Assembly (NCBI GenBank): GCA_037043235.1
Contig: JAWRVZ010000043.1
Span: forward strand, 347,001 to 411,000
Source: Rhodeus uyekii
Lineage: Eukaryota > Chordata > Actinopteri > Cypriniformes > Acheilognathidae
Length of the DNA: 64,000 nt
Direction: 5' to 3'
This document shows positions 10,865-23,010 of the stretch, one piece after another. Positions within the stretch are counted from its first letter, which is position 1, and each line of letters begins with the position of its first letter. The notes below the pieces were generated by a model. That model saw only the letters and a list, made by a program, of their open reading frames with translations, searched no databases and was not told the DNA's origin. The translations under genes and the position numbers were made by a program.

Positions 10865-11731
10865 TTAGTCAAGGTTTAGCTCTAAGACTATGTGCCAAAT
10901 TACTAGAGAGAAGAGCGGCACCATCCCAGGTGGGATGGGACCTCTTTTCAACAGGTCAGGTCTGCCCCAAAAACTTTTCCAATTGTCTATGAACCCTATG
11001 TTATTCTGCGGGCACCACTTAGACATCCAGCCATTGAGTGAGGATAATCTGCTAAGCACCTCATCACTCCTGCGCATAGGAAGAGGGCCAGAGCAAATTA
11101 CAGTGCCTGACATCGTACTTGCGAGTTCACACACCTCTTTAATATTAGTTTTAGTGATCTCTGACTGGCGAAGTCGGACATCATTAGCGCCGACGTGAAT
11201 AACAATCTTAGAATATTTACGATTAGCCTTAGCCAACACTTTTAAATTTGCTTTGACGTCAGGCGCTCTGGCTCCCGGCAAACATGTGACTATGGTGGCT
11301 GGAGTCTCTATTTTCACATTCCGAGTAATAGAATCGGCAATCACTAGGGCACTTTCAACAGGTTTCTCAGTGGGTGTGTCACTGAGTGGGGAGAACCTGT
11401 TTGATGTCCTAATCGGAATGGAACAGTCGTTTTTTGACCCACAATTATGCCGTCTCACAGTCACCCAGTTGCCCTGCTGCACGGGCTCTACAGCCGGAAC
11501 CGAACAATGTACAGAGTTTGCTAAGCTAGTCGCATCCAAAGTAGTATCTAAAGCCCTTGCATTCTTACTATCCTCAATTAAAGTTTGGATGCGTGTCTCT
11601 AATTCTGAGACCTTCTCTGTCAGCCTGTCTATGTCCCTACATTTATCACATGTGAAGCCCTGAGTGCTGACAGAGACAGAAATACTATGCATGAAGCAGG
11701 AAGTGCATGAAACAATTATAAGAGATGACAT
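10865..11731 (-). pseudogene. L2 ORF1: zinc finger, coiled coil, SGNH esterase
   Basis: ORF1 proteins of this LINE type bind the element's RNA and carry a lipid-esterase-like domain of unclear role. Visible here are a four-cysteine cluster (C9-x2-C12 and C28-x2-C31), a heptad-rich coiled coil at about residues 33-52, a linker with NWVTV and NRFSPL, and an SGNH hydrolase domain. The nucleophile block is VIADSITRN (Ser134) and the oxyanion block is HVGAND (Gly181, Asn183). The DxxH block that should complete the triad, near the C-terminus after RPDLLKR, is not readable in this frame. The neighbouring frame carries an HPTWDGAALL-like continuation, so a small indel removed the catalytic Asp/His context. 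The remaining residues to the stop are out of frame. Confidence 0.8.
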
Positions 11732-12110
11732 GACTCACCGTGTGTGTTGATCCAATTCACCAGTTGTTTGATGAACTCGGGAAAAATGGCGCGAGCGAGA
11801 AAACGCTGTATGCACGGACAGTAAGATAGCACAATGCTAACGCGTTTAGCGACTAAGATTAAAGCTAACAATTACAATTTATTAAATAATCTAGTATTGT
11901 ATTGTATTTAGCAATATGAATGAACGTCGAGTTTAAAATTTAAAACAAAAACAAGTTTATACGACGCAAACAAACGCAATCCACTCGAGCAAACAGGAAA
12001 CAGCAGCAGTCAAAATGGTCCGTCTGAAACAATCAGCCGTACAGAAGGTTCACACAGTCCAAAACAGGTGTAATATCAAGATAATCAGTTTGTCTGCCTG
12101 CACTGAACAC

Positions 12111-13386
12111 AAAACTGCACGACACAGCACAATTACAGCCAATCAGAAGATATTTAGGTAACAATTTAGATTAAAACTCAGAAAGTATGGCGTGAGAACA
12201 CTGAAGTTAGAGCGTTCCCATAAAGAACATGTAGGTATAAGGGAACAATATGTAAAGTTTGGGCAACAACCAGGAAAATTACAAATAATTTATGTAGTAG
12301 TATTTTATAAATAAGGTCTAACTATTTCAATATTACGCAGTATACATTTACATACGCTTTTATCAAAAGCAACTTACATTTCATCCAAGATACACATTGA
12401 CATTCCAATCAGTTCTTGCTTTCCCTGGGGATTGAACCCATAACCTTTAGTATTGCAAGTGCCACGCTCTGCTGATTGAGCTACAGGGAAGCCTATGTAT
12501 ATATGGCCTAGGATACTATGCTAAACAAAATTGTATCAAGAACATACACTGAATTTGCTCGATCACTCACTCTTCACCTATAGTCTGTGTGTGTGGTGAA
12601 GTACTGGATCCATTGTACCAGGTGGATGCTGAACACTGGTAGTTATTGAGGAGAGACCCTTGACATGATTGTAAAGTGTGTTGTGTGTACAGCATTTCAT
12701 ATCAGTGCATATTTCAATCATATACAAATGTTCATAAAAAACGCATAAATGTCGAGGGGGCAAATATTAGTATCTTAGAAGGCAGAATATTTTTGCTGCT
12801 TACTGTATGGAACAACCTTGTGTTTTGATAATGCCTGATTCTTTAAAATGCTGACTCATTGTCAGGCAGCTCAATAGGCTTTGGCACAGGGTTTCATCTC
12901 CATGTCTCTCCCATTTCATGCAGGTATCATTTGCGTTTCACCTCTGTTTCTACCGAGTTACATCTGCAGTAACATTTCAGTCTGAACAGTGACTCATATT
13001 TCAGGCTTTGCAGGCTGCGATGTTGCAGGTATCGGCTGTCAGAACCTTAAGCAGAGCCAATCGGCTGGTCTTTTCTGAGCGCAGCTTAATGCTGGGGCCA
13101 GTCAGAGGAAGAATCCAGTGAATGTCAGAGACACCTCTGCTCGAGGCCCTTGGTGAGCAGATATTTTGAAGGGAAAGTGTTCTTATATATAATATTAATA
13201 ATTTATAATAATGATAATATTATTATTGTTATAATAATTATAATATTGTTAAATATTAATCTTATACGTGAAAAAAACGTACTACCGTTACTATCATGGC
13301 AGTGCATATACTGTTCAATGTATACTGTGCATAGTCATTTTCAGTATGCATGGGCAACTATATGACAGTACATTTGCTTTACATTG
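12111..13386. other. No gene seen; one SINE inside
   Basis: Apart from the SINE at 12343-12486 this is unrecognised. 13180-13260 is almost pure A/T with many ATAAT repeats. Confidence 0.5.
12343..12486 (-). repeat. tRNA-derived SINE (diverged copy)
   Basis: Same family as 5340-5497. The plus strand has the LINE-like tail 'cgcttttatcaaaagcaac', then 'gggattgaaccca' (B box on the minus strand) and 'gattgagctaca' (A-box side). Confidence 0.7.
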
Positions 13387-13744
13387 TGTCACGGAGAGGT
13401 GAATTGTGGATGGTGAATGACGAAAACACAGAAGACAGGGATCAACGTGAAAACTCTTTAATAAATGAAAAACACTTTAATTACAAAACAAAATGGCACA
13501 CTAGTGAAAAAGGCTAGAAGAACAAAGGAAAACTCGGGATCACTAGGAAACAAGGAACACCAAACACACTTGGAAGCCCAGGCATGGGAACGTTAACAAT
13601 GGACAAGGACAAGGCATCACATGAGGGCTTAAATACACATAGGAAACCAGGGAGAATGGAAAACGCCTGACATGGAACTAACAAGGGGGAGTGGCCGACA
13701 AAAACACCAAAAGGATCACACAGAAACACGGCATAATTGTGACA
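13387..13744 (-). mobile_element. Solo LTR with perfect CATTG duplication
   Basis: The termini are TGTCACGG and TTGTGACA, a TG...CA pair. They are flanked on both sides by CATTG (13382-13386, 13745-13749), so this is one integrated LTR left by LTR-LTR recombination. Orientation is from the minus strand: 'gtatttaagccc' near a TATA-like position, then 'attaaagtg' and a late AATAAA-like signal. Confidence 0.9.
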
Positions 13745-13934
13745 CATTGCCACTTGACCTTCCATTTTTACATTTGAATAATGAACTGATAAATTAACAC
13801 TATTTTCAGTTTCAGGTCAAGTTAAATGCATATAGGATATAGTGTCCATGTTAAAGGCAATTCACCCCTTGTGAAGAAGTATATTTTTATATATTAATAA
13901 AATAATGTAATTATATATACCAGGTGCGTTGTTC

Positions 13935-14233
13935 TGTCACGAGTCCAAGAGGATGACGAAGAATTCAGAAATAATTTAATGAAAATTCACATGAAAATAA
14001 TCCACATAGAGGCAAGGACCGAAGCAGCAGTGTATCCACACAGATACAGTTACACAATCAACAACCGACCAACTGACGAGTGAACAGGGAGAACTAAATA
14101 CACATGGTGATGAACAAATGACAAACAGCTGTGATGATCAGTGTTCATGTTGAGTGGAGGGAGAAACTGAAACAAAGAAACACAAGACTGAATGAAAACA
14201 AACTAAAAGTCCTAGCTTTGTGAAGGCGTGACA
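13935..14233 (-). mobile_element. Solo LTR, minus strand, diverged
   Basis: It begins TGTCACGAGTCC and ends GGCGTGACA on the plus strand. The minus strand shows 'tgtgtatttagttctccc' and a late ATTAAATT signal, the layout of the neighbouring LTR. No target duplication was found. Confidence 0.65.
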
Positions 14234-15383
14234 CAGATAAAGTATAAGTACATTAAATTAATCTATGCTGTTATGGAATGCCTTTTGGTAATATTAACAT
14301 TATTACTGTTAGAATTGCAGCCTTGTATTGTGCATGAAGTACAGAGAAGGCTGAGGTTAGGAGGAACAAGATTCATTTTGACTTATGGCTAAAGATGCAC
14401 ACATTTGAAAATTTATGTCTCACAGCTTGGCCTTTCAATCCGGAGGCCTGATGAAACTCTAGGATCAATGTACAAATGTCAAGTTAAGAGCAGGCAGTGG
14501 TGGATTCATCGCACTCTGTTAGTTCGACTGTGTTGGATTCAGATGACATAGACGCCATTAATTGTGGTCACAGACAGAAGCCAATAGACTTTCAATCATG
14601 TCTAACAGCCAGCCAGAGATAACACTTTCAGTAAATGGCAGCCATAACAACACGTTCAAAGTAACACGCCTCATTAACTCTCGCTACATGCTACTTATTC
14701 CACGTGGATCTTTATTTTGTCTGCTCAATCGCGCTGGTAGGCACTTTATTTAATTATTTGAAGCTATATATCGTGCAAACAGACTTACAATGCAGCATTG
14801 CTAAATTGTTCTTGATGGTTTATTTCTGGCCCAAGTTAAGAGTCAATAAATTGTCTGACAATCAGACAAAATAAATGGAATATATTAGCAACTCAAACAG
14901 TCAGTCAGTCATTTCATCAAACATTAGTGGAACTGTACTTGCGATGTCAAGGTCACAGGTTTGACACGCAGAGAATGCATGAACTGACCAAATTCAAACC
15001 AATGCTTAAATGTAAATAATAAATTCCTTTGCATTAGGAAAACTGATTTCCTTGGGCATTATTGCTGAGGTGGTGTAGTGAAAACATGTAATCTTGTGCA
15101 AACCACCCAAGGCTGATTACACAAAGAATAGATGCAAATTAAAATAGTGAAGACAGAATACATTTGGAATTGCAAGTACAACAGTTCTGTCCCTCCATGG
15201 AAAGGAAGATATTGCACATATATATGCACATATTTTGGTGTTACTATGATAACTATAAATGTAATCTTCATGTTAAGTAGATATATCCCAGACATTCATC
15301 AGTATGTACGCTGGAGCCTCATCTTTTTCTTAAAGTCAAGATGAAACTTCAGAACTATTGTGAATTACATCCTAGTGTAATGG
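14234..15383. other. No gene seen
   Basis: Short frames only, with no conserved motif. Low-complexity 'cagtcagtcagtca' at about 14900. Confidence 0.5.
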
Positions 15384-15780
15384 TGTCACACGTGTTCCTG
15401 TCTGGGTCTTCTCTGTCACTTCCTGTCAGTCTTGTCTTTGTTTCACTTCCTGTCTCTCGGGTTATTGTTTCACTCCCTACACCTGTCTTGTAATCACTTC
15501 CTCGTTAGTCTCCCAGGTGTTGCTGTTTTCCCTTGTGTATGTATCACTTGTGCATTTCCCTTGTGTTGGTTGGTTGTTGAATTCGTGTGTGGATGTTTCT
15601 TGTTTCCCCAGCTGTGGTTCTTGTTTTAAGTTATATTCTAGTTAATGCACATGCGTGCTTGTTTGGTTTGTTATTTAAAGTGTTTTGTTTTGTTTATATT
15701 AAATTAGCTTTTGTTTAAATCCTGCCTTGCCTCGTCACCTTGCCTGACTCCGCATCGCACACCAACCCTGCTCCGTAACA
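15384..15780 (+). mobile_element. Solo LTR with perfect AATGG duplication
   Basis: 397 bp, starts TGTCACACGTGTTCCTGTC and ends CTCCGTAACA. It is flanked by AATGG at 15379-15383 and 15781-15785. It belongs to the same family as the LTR pair at 60529/62445, sharing for example 'cactccctacacctgtctt', 'agtctcccaggtgttgctg' and 'ttatttaaagtgttttg'. The retroelement body was lost by LTR-LTR recombination. Confidence 0.95.
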
Positions 15781-15785
15781 AATGG

Positions 15786-17994
15786 ATTATTGAAAAATAA
15801 AAAAACAGAGGGAAGTTCTCGGTTCTTTGGATTGGTTGTTGATTGGATTTTGAGATGGATTTTGAATTAATCGGACAGGGTTTAAGAAGACTAATCATTG
15901 AAGAAGTCCTGCTTACATCACCAAGCATACCTGAATGTACTAGCTTTGTTTAAATATGTTTTGCTTGATGTAAAGAATATAATTTAGCGATCTTCACAGA
16001 CTGCAGAAGCTATTATGGTTTTTTTTCTGTGCATGTGAAAACTTTTTTAAACTACATTGTGAGGACTGAATGTCCTTACAAGGACAGTAAAACCTGAGAT
16101 GAACTACAATGTGGGGAACAGCCAGTGCTCCACACGAGGGGAATGGAGAAATATACTAAATTACGCTGATTTGAAAATGAAATAATGCAAAAGGTTTTCA
16201 GTGATAGGTAGGTTAAGATGTAGGTTTAAGGAATAAAAGTTTAAGGAATAAAATATTCATTAAGTAACATTTGGCGTATATCTAAAGGAATTATACCGAT
16301 TAAGTATATATTAAATAAGTATTAAGTTTCTTTACAATAAATGTACTTTTTACTTTTACTTCTTTGGGAAAATAAATATTTAGTCCATATTTAGTAAAAG
16401 TTAGTCCAAGATTTTAGTTTAGGGAAGAAGTGAATCCTTAAATCAGTTTATTAAAGCTACATGTATATTTATATGTATAAAAATGAAAAAAAATTGGTAG
16501 ATTAACTGTGATGCTAAGAGAGTTCAGAGAAGCATCTGAAGGTGAAATCATCTAGCATAAAATTATAAATAGATATTATATCTATTAAATTATATTTTAT
16601 GTAGTCATATCTATTTAAGAATGGAGGTGGAGGTTTGATTAGTAATAGATTTATAAGAGCTTGAAGTTCTTCACTTCAAAGAAGTAAATGAGTCTGCCTA
16701 ATGCACTTCTATTATTATATCTGCCCACTACAATACTCATCCGGGTTAAGGCTGAACAGAAATCTAGAATTGCATGTATTTCAGACCCATGCAAGGTTGT
16801 ATTTATATCTGTATGCATATACAGATGAGATCCCAGTATGTTTGGATTTAATTATTGGCCATCATTTGATAGGCAAAAACCTCAAAGCTAATGAGTCTTC
16901 CCACCTTCTCATCAACTCTTGCCTGGAGAAAGATCAAAGACTGTGTGCAGTGCAATGATTCTTGAAGAACATGAAACCCAATTAGCAGTGAACCCAACAT
17001 AAACACCTGGTCTGAAATCTCATTACACAGGGATACACAGATTCACATGCACACTGCAGAGAATCCCCAAATATCAGGTCTATATTAAGAAAACCACCTC
17101 AAAGAAAATGGCACTGCTACCAGAAACAGAACAAGGTTTAAAACTCGTTTTTGGTGTGTTAACTAACATACTAAAGTACATGTAGATTTTTTTATGTATA
17201 TATCACATTTAAAGTTTATACATTTTATATGTACCAAATTTCAGTCATCTTTACAAATATATTTAAACATGATAGAGCATGATACATGATACATGATAGT
17301 TTCAATAGTGTCTCAACAAAGTATATTTTAGCACCTGAAGGCCATTTCTATAATGGCACCTGAAGGCCATTTCTCCATCAATCAGATGGATTCATATGCA
17401 GCACTTCCTAAAAGCAAAGGGTAGAAGGATCTACCAAGGAGGAAGTAAGGCTCTGTTTCTTCTCCTCATTTTTTAAGATACTGACTAAGGCTCCCAACCA
17501 AGCAAAAGAACATCAGTTGAGATCACCATCATCGTGAAAGACACGCACCAGAGCACAGAAGCACAGAAGCACAGAAGAGGGAAGGGCACTGCTAAACTCA
17601 TCACATTTAAATATTGTTTAAATAAAAGGCTCCTCCAGGGTAATTGACAAACACAGCAGCTGTCTTGCGGAGCATGATGTGCCTAATATGGGCTCCCGGC
17701 TTGATTTGTGGATGTCTATGATGCTGTTCAGGTGGAAATATTTGTCTGGCAGGGCTGTCTCCTGTCTGTGTAGCCCAGAAATTCAACGAGTGGATATAGA
17801 TTCCCAATTCTGCAGACCGCCCAGCTCTCTTGATTTGTCCACCTTTGGCTCCTGGCCAGAGCAGGTGACAGAGAGTGAATCAGAGAGTCACCTCTGACAA
17901 AATGCTCATTGTGTAACCCAGGATACTAGTGGTTAGTAGCAGAGACGGAATGATCTTCAGATTAAATAACATGTTGAAAGTGTGAGGATGATTC
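15786..17994. other. No gene seen; A+T-rich
   Basis: About 2.2 kb without an element I can name. 17330-17375 has a short direct repeat ('gcacctgaaggccatttct' twice). Frames of 66-85 codons show no domain signature. Confidence 0.5.
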
Positions 17995-18030
17995 GGATAT
18001 CCATTGCCGCTTGTATACATTTCTTATTTG

Positions 18031-18053
18031 TGTATATATATATATATATATAT
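18031..18053. repeat. AT microsatellite
   Basis: Pure TA dinucleotide run inside the dispersed repeat. Confidence 0.9.
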
Positions 18054-18258
18054 TCTTTTCTTTTTCTTATTTGTACACTTCAGTCTATCACCTATCACCA
18101 ATTATTACTTAAAGCCTTTCTTTACTTTCTGTATTTTTCCATAGAATAAGGATGAATATTGTCAGCTCTTCTCAACAGATAGAACATGTTATCAGAATGT
18201 TTTGAGAGTCTTTCTGTTGATAGTTGGAGTCTGAGCCGAGTTCAGCCTTGGAGAAGCT

Positions 18259-18260
18259 GT

Positions 18261-18304
<44 letters not shown>
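18259..18304. repeat. GT microsatellite
   Basis: About 20 GT units; the orthologous position in the 31-kb copy has only a short GT-rich stretch. Confidence 0.95.
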
Positions 18305-18306
<2 letters not shown>

Positions 18307-18833
18307 ATATGGTCTGTATTGGTGAGGTGATTGACTGGCACCATAAGAAGACGGAATGACTTGTTCTCGACAAACCACGTGGAAGGTCACAAACTCGTCA
18401 CCCATGTGATCAACGAAGATATTCCCCCTTCAATGTAAAGCGCTTTGAGTGTCTATGAAAAAGTGCTATAGAAATGTAATGAATTATTATTAATTATATG
18501 CTTCAGACTGTCTGCTTTTGTGTGGAATTACTAGTTTTGTTTACCTTTCTTTCTTAGCCAATCAGAATCATTTAACCTTAAGTAATGACCTAGTTAGAGT
18601 ATAATTGCTGTAACAATGTTATTGTATTTGGGGCGGCCTACGAACTCCTGCTGATGAAACTGCAAACTAAACTTCACTAGAATGTCTTATATTGACTGCA
18701 CTTCTGACTCCTGGTCTTCATTCAACATATCTGCTCCTTGAGTCTTAACTGTAATTCCCCTACAAAAGTATGAAAGACACTGACACGGTAAAATACAAAG
18801 TAAATACAAGGCTGTAAACAAATTAATTGTATA

Positions 18834-18905
18834 CACTGCTCAAAAATAAAATAAGGGAACACTTAAATCACAATTTGAACATTTGAAAATCTTTATATAC
18901 ATTCT
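18834..18905 (+). mobile_element. Tc1-type terminus (orphan end)
   Basis: After a TA, the sequence CACTGCTCAAAAATAAAATA followed by 'agggaacact' is the terminal repeat of a common fish Tc1-like family. I see no matching right end, so this is a truncated remnant. Confidence 0.65.
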
Positions 18906-19289
18906 ATGATTGAACTTGATCAGTTTTTATTACTGTGGCCTCAGTCAACAGCTTAAAGCACAACTTTTCATAGATAGTTCACTTCACGTCATTGTGCGAG
19001 AGGCGGAGGAGGAACTTATCACAACCACTCAAGATTTCCATAAACATATCTTGGAGGGGAAGGCCACGCTTCTAAAGCTCTGGCAACCACTCTGCTTGGG
19101 CCACTACAGACATCATCGGTGAATACCATCCTGGCCACCAGATCAATCTCAGGGTGGACGAAACTGGCATTCAGTGTGATGAGGTCACTACCTTGAAATC
19201 TGAAATAGCTGCCTGGAAGCGTTGCAAATATGGTTGAAAAGTGAACTGAATTTCTTTGAAAGGTATTTTGACTCTATAGACAAAGAAAT
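18906..19289. other. Unassigned, possibly retroelement-derived
   Basis: A 70-codon plus-strand frame (18910-19122) contains YYCGLSQQLKAQL, faintly like the capsid region of a gypsy Gag, but too short and divergent to assign. Confidence 0.25.
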
Positions 19290-19545
19290 CGCCTCGGTTA
19301 CGTATATAACCTTAGTTGCCTGAACGCCTCTGTGAAACTATGAAATCAGTCCAATGGCGTGACGGAACGTCATGGGCGGGTGACGTGATCAATCAGGAAA
19401 TAATGAAGCACACTTGAAAACACAGCGCTCTAGCTTCTGATAGGCTAAAGCAAGACACTGACAGGCATGTAGAGAGTATAGCATGGGGACGCAGCATCTC
19501 GTTCCCTATTCAGGGAACGAGATGAAATCGTAGGATGCATGATGC
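19290..19545 (+). mobile_element. DIRS-type terminal region
   Basis: It contains the near-palindrome GGTTACGTATATAACC and a perfect 12-bp stem with 4-base loop at 19496-19523 (ATCTCGTTCCCT / AGGGAACGAGAT). It also has 'aacgtcatgggcgggtgac', resembling the 5' region of the DIRS copy at 63290-63350. These are hallmarks of fish DIRS1-like ends. No coding part follows. Confidence 0.7.
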
Positions 19546-19582
19546 ACTTGTGACCTGGGGTGGACTTCATGGTTGTAAAACC

Positions 19583-19648
<66 letters not shown>
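19583..19648. repeat. TA/GT compound microsatellite
   Basis: TA run, short GTAT transition, then GT run. Confidence 0.95.
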
Positions 19649-19649
<1 letters not shown>

Positions 19650-20204
19650 TTTTTATTTTTTTTTACAGTGGAGGCAGAAGCTCAAGAGGTTAAGGGGTTA
19701 AGGGAGAAACCAACCAGCCAGACTAAAGGCAATAGGAGTCACTGCACCACCAGCCTGCAGAAAACAACATGTAAATATACTCAGGGATTCAGGGACATAA
19801 ACTGGCCCTTTGGCCTTATTAGTCACGATCAGCGCTGCTCTACTTACAGGCAGACCACCTGGAGCGGATAAGCCATGGTGAGTATCTCACCGAAGGATAT
19901 TGAGTCAGAGAAGATAGACAAATCAAGTTAACGACAAAAAGCTTTGAATTATGCATTGACAAGACAAGAGAATTTTAAACATTTATTTTGCCATTTTTGC
20001 TGTGCACTAAAGTCTACAATGAAGAATGTATTCAGAAATATTCCAGGTTTTTATTAATTTAAAAAAAATATTGATGTGATCAAAATATTTCAAACAAAGC
20101 ACGTTTCTTGGGAATATTAGTATACTGTAATTGGTAAAAGATTCCTTGATGTCATGTCTTTGGGTGGATGCTTCGCATGCCTTCGCATGTTTCCTTACTA
20201 TATA
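19649..20204. other. No gene seen
   Basis: Unrecognised; contains a poly-T stretch near 19650-19668. Confidence 0.45.
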
Positions 20205-20850
20205 CAGTAACCCCTCGCCACTTCGTGGTTCAAGTTTCGTGGCCTCAGTGCGTCGCAGATTTTCAAAAATATTCATAAAAAAAAAATAATACCGCCATAT
20301 CGGCAGCCGTATTGCGGAAAATAGTGTTGCTTCATTGTGATGCGCGAGAAACGGTTTCCAGGGTGCCAGACAAAGATAGAAACTCTCTCAGAGGCTTTAT
20401 ACACACCCACAGCACTCAGACAAGACACATGATTGGTTCCCGGCGCGAGATCGACTAATGAGAGCACGAGTGGAGTGGGAGCCTCTTCGACTCTCTCAGA
20501 AGCAAATGTTGGCGATGAGGCGCTTCCCGAACTGATTTAAAGGCCTCATTATACCAGTGCAGTAACACCATCATCATCATCACATTCATTACTGGAGTCA
20601 AGTCTCAAGATACTACTGTCATTGATGAGTAGAGCACCATAATACGTATCGTATGAGAAAAAGAGAGTAAATGTACAATATTAAGGTTTTATAATTAAAT
20701 AGATTTAAAGTATAAATATACATATTTTAAATATTCTGGTACCTACACAAACATATACGGAAATTCCGAGGGCGGGGAAATCCTACTTCGAGGATTTTCA
20801 CCTATCGCGGGGATGTTCCGGTCCACATTATATAGCGAAAAAACAATATG
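20205..20850. mobile_element. Tigger-family fragment
   Basis: After a TA, the left end CAGTAACCCCTCGCCACTTC matches the right terminus of the intact Tigger at 48714 (read inward: CAGTGATCCCTCGCCACTTC). The right side still shows 'cacctatcgcgggg', typical of Tigger subterminal sequence, but the last bases are degraded. No transposase remains. Confidence 0.75.
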
Positions 20851-22498
20851 TGACAAGAGTAGTATGTCCGATTAGTTAATTTCTTTCGGCATAGTTTATA
20901 TTTCTTATTCTTTGGGATATACTTATTTTAATCTCACATACTATTTAAGATGGATAGTACGCACATTGGGACGGAGAGTTTGTCTCCAGAAAGATTTACA
21001 GGCATTATTTTCCAAGAAGAGACATAATTTAGGAAGGAAAACAGCAGCACAAATGTTGGTAAGTATTAGCAATTAATTTCCTGGCATTAGTTTTGTGTCA
21101 CTCTAAATATTTTTTATCTTAAAAATGATTCAGTTTGAAAATGTTGAAAGTTGATGGTAAATTTCAGCTTTTTTGGTATAATGGAAACATTTTCAAGCCA
21201 GAGTTCATTAAAAAGAAAAAAAACTTTTAAAAAGCTATTAAATCTGTGGTCATATCTGGCCTGCATGATTTATTATAACAGCAGTGGCAACAAGAATCTT
21301 TCCTCTGAACCGTTTGCAAAGTTGGGCTGCGCAGTCCAATAGGTTTTGAATAGGTTCATTTTAATCATACCATGTCAAAATGTGGGATTATGGGATTTGG
21401 ATTGTTTTCAAAGGGATTATACTATAATAGCAGGTTTCCAAAGGCATTTCAATGACTGTTTGCTGTACTATGGTTTGAGTAGGCCAGAGTTGGATGAGCA
21501 AGCGTGTAAAGATTATTCCTTTAAATACAGTCTGTTCTGTGTTCTGTGAATCCAAAGGGATGATAATATAGCTACTAGGCTTTGTCATTTTCGGCTATTT
21601 CACTGTACAATAGCTGATTAATGTGTATCCGCTCTGCATTCCCACCATCCCCCACTGGCCTCCACAGCCTACTACAGCCTGCTTTTGATTAATGGCTGAC
21701 TCAGGGATTAGAGGGATGGGCTTGCAAATTACCTCACACTAGTTCAAGAAAGAAAAGCAGGTTACACCTTGAGAGGCTGAGGTGAAACGTACAATTTCTC
21801 TATTTTTAGTTATGCACGAGAGCTCAGCACCTCAGTGTGAAAGCACACCAAATCTTTCCACATCTGCAGATACAGAAACATGAAACCTGTGAGATGGGTA
21901 TATTGTGCTCTGGCCCATCATTTTCCCCTTGCACAGAATACTCTCAGATTTGTTTGTGTGTGTCAGCGCTGTCTGAGCTATTTCAGGTATAGCAGCTTTA
22001 GCAGAATCAATACTCCAAAAGCAAGGAAGACACTTGTATTCACCTTTCTCTGCAGTGCGGAGGAAAAAGCTTCTGTTCTTGATGACAATTATTATAGCCT
22101 TGCATAGAAAATGCATAACAGTGGTTCGTTTGGGAAAGAAGTGGTTCATAATTGTATTGAATGTGTACTTGTAAAGTAAATCTGAAAAGAAAAGAAGTAC
22201 TTGCAGATTTTACAATATACAATAAATGTTTATATTAATTAAAAAATAATTATTATTTATAGTTAAAAAGAGTACACTTTAATGACTTAAGTACACATTT
22301 CAAAAAGTGCCATATATGTAAAATATAATGTAATGAATTCAAATAGAAGTGGGTCAAAATAGCACTCTTAATTTTGTCTAATTTCATGTAGCATTTAATG
22401 TCACACCCTCACACTTCATGGACTTTTAGTTTGTTATCTTCAGTCACATGTGTTCCTTTGTGTTTCCCGTCAGTCATCAGTCACCATGGACACCAATT
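20851..22498. other. No gene seen
   Basis: About 1.6 kb of A+T-rich unique-looking DNA. Several 60-105 codon frames on both strands lack any motif. Confidence 0.45.
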
Positions 22499-22852
22499 GT
22501 CAAGTCAAGTCAAGTCACCTTTATTTATATAGCGCTTTTTACAATGTAGATTGTTTCAAAGCAGCTTTACAGTGGTCACATGAAAAAAACAATATAAACA
22601 AAGTTTGTTTGGCTGAACAGCAGGCCCAAAAGAGCAGGCGAATCAATACAATTGATGAATTTTAAGGGTTAAGTTTCCCCAACTGAGCAAGCCATAGGCG
22701 ACAGCGGCAAGAACCAAAAATCCGGCAGGAGACGTAACTAATGAAGAATAGAATGGAGAAAAAACCTTGGGAGAAACCAGGCTCACTCGTGGGACCAGTT
22801 CTCCTCTGGCCAACAGCCAAACAGTGCATGATTATTATATTGACAATAATTA
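22499..22852 (-). mobile_element. L2 LINE 3' end, part 1 (split copy)
   Basis: Begins with the pentamer tail 'gtcaagtcaagtcaagtc' and the 3' UTR 'tatagcgctttttacaatg'. The L2 is interrupted at 22852 and resumes at 28027 ('gtccaatatgaagtccaat'), as judged against the uninterrupted copy at 46165-46195. Confidence 0.9.
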
Positions 22853-23010
22853 AAATGATGTTTTATTAACAAAGTTCAGAAGGAGCACGTTCAAATGATT
22901 AACACAATCAACACGTCATCAGCAATTACACCTCATCCTATCAGCAGGAGAGGAAGCATGTATATATAGAGATGTTTGACTCACCTACAGCTCTTTGACA
23001 TTTTTCGGCA
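22853..23010 (+). repeat. Repeat A1 of split-repeat element
   Basis: Starts AAATGATGTTTTATTAACAA and ends TTTTTCGGCA. Near-identical to A2 (27697-27854), differing at a handful of positions. Confidence 0.9.

Larger units (their letters stand above)
6922..12110 (-). mobile_element. Near full-length L2-clade LINE (dead)
   Basis: This is a minus-strand non-LTR retrotransposon with ORF1 (zinc finger, coiled coil, SGNH esterase) and ORF2 (AP endonuclease, reverse transcriptase). It ends with a 3' UTR of pentamer repeats, plus-strand 'caagtcaagtcaagtcacc', at 6922-6940. ORF1 with an esterase plus this ORF2 is the layout known for zebrafish ZfL2-type elements. The 5' end near 12110 is an estimate, because the 5' UTR fades into unrecognised DNA. 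Frameshifts break both ORFs. A TA-flanked MITE (7659-7991) interrupts ORF2. Three further truncated copies lie in the window. Confidence 0.85.
17995..18764 (+). repeat. Dispersed repeat, copy 1
   Basis: Homologous to 31108-32861. Shared landmarks are 'atccattgccg', 'gtatttttcc' plus 'agaataaggatgaatattg', 'atggtctgtattggtgagg', 'ggggcggcctacgaactcc', 'tctgactcctggtcttcat' and a common end at 'cccctaca'. The identity of the element is unknown; an LTR is possible. This copy gained a (GT)n run (18259-18304) and a short insertion at about 18430-18500. Confidence 0.75.
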
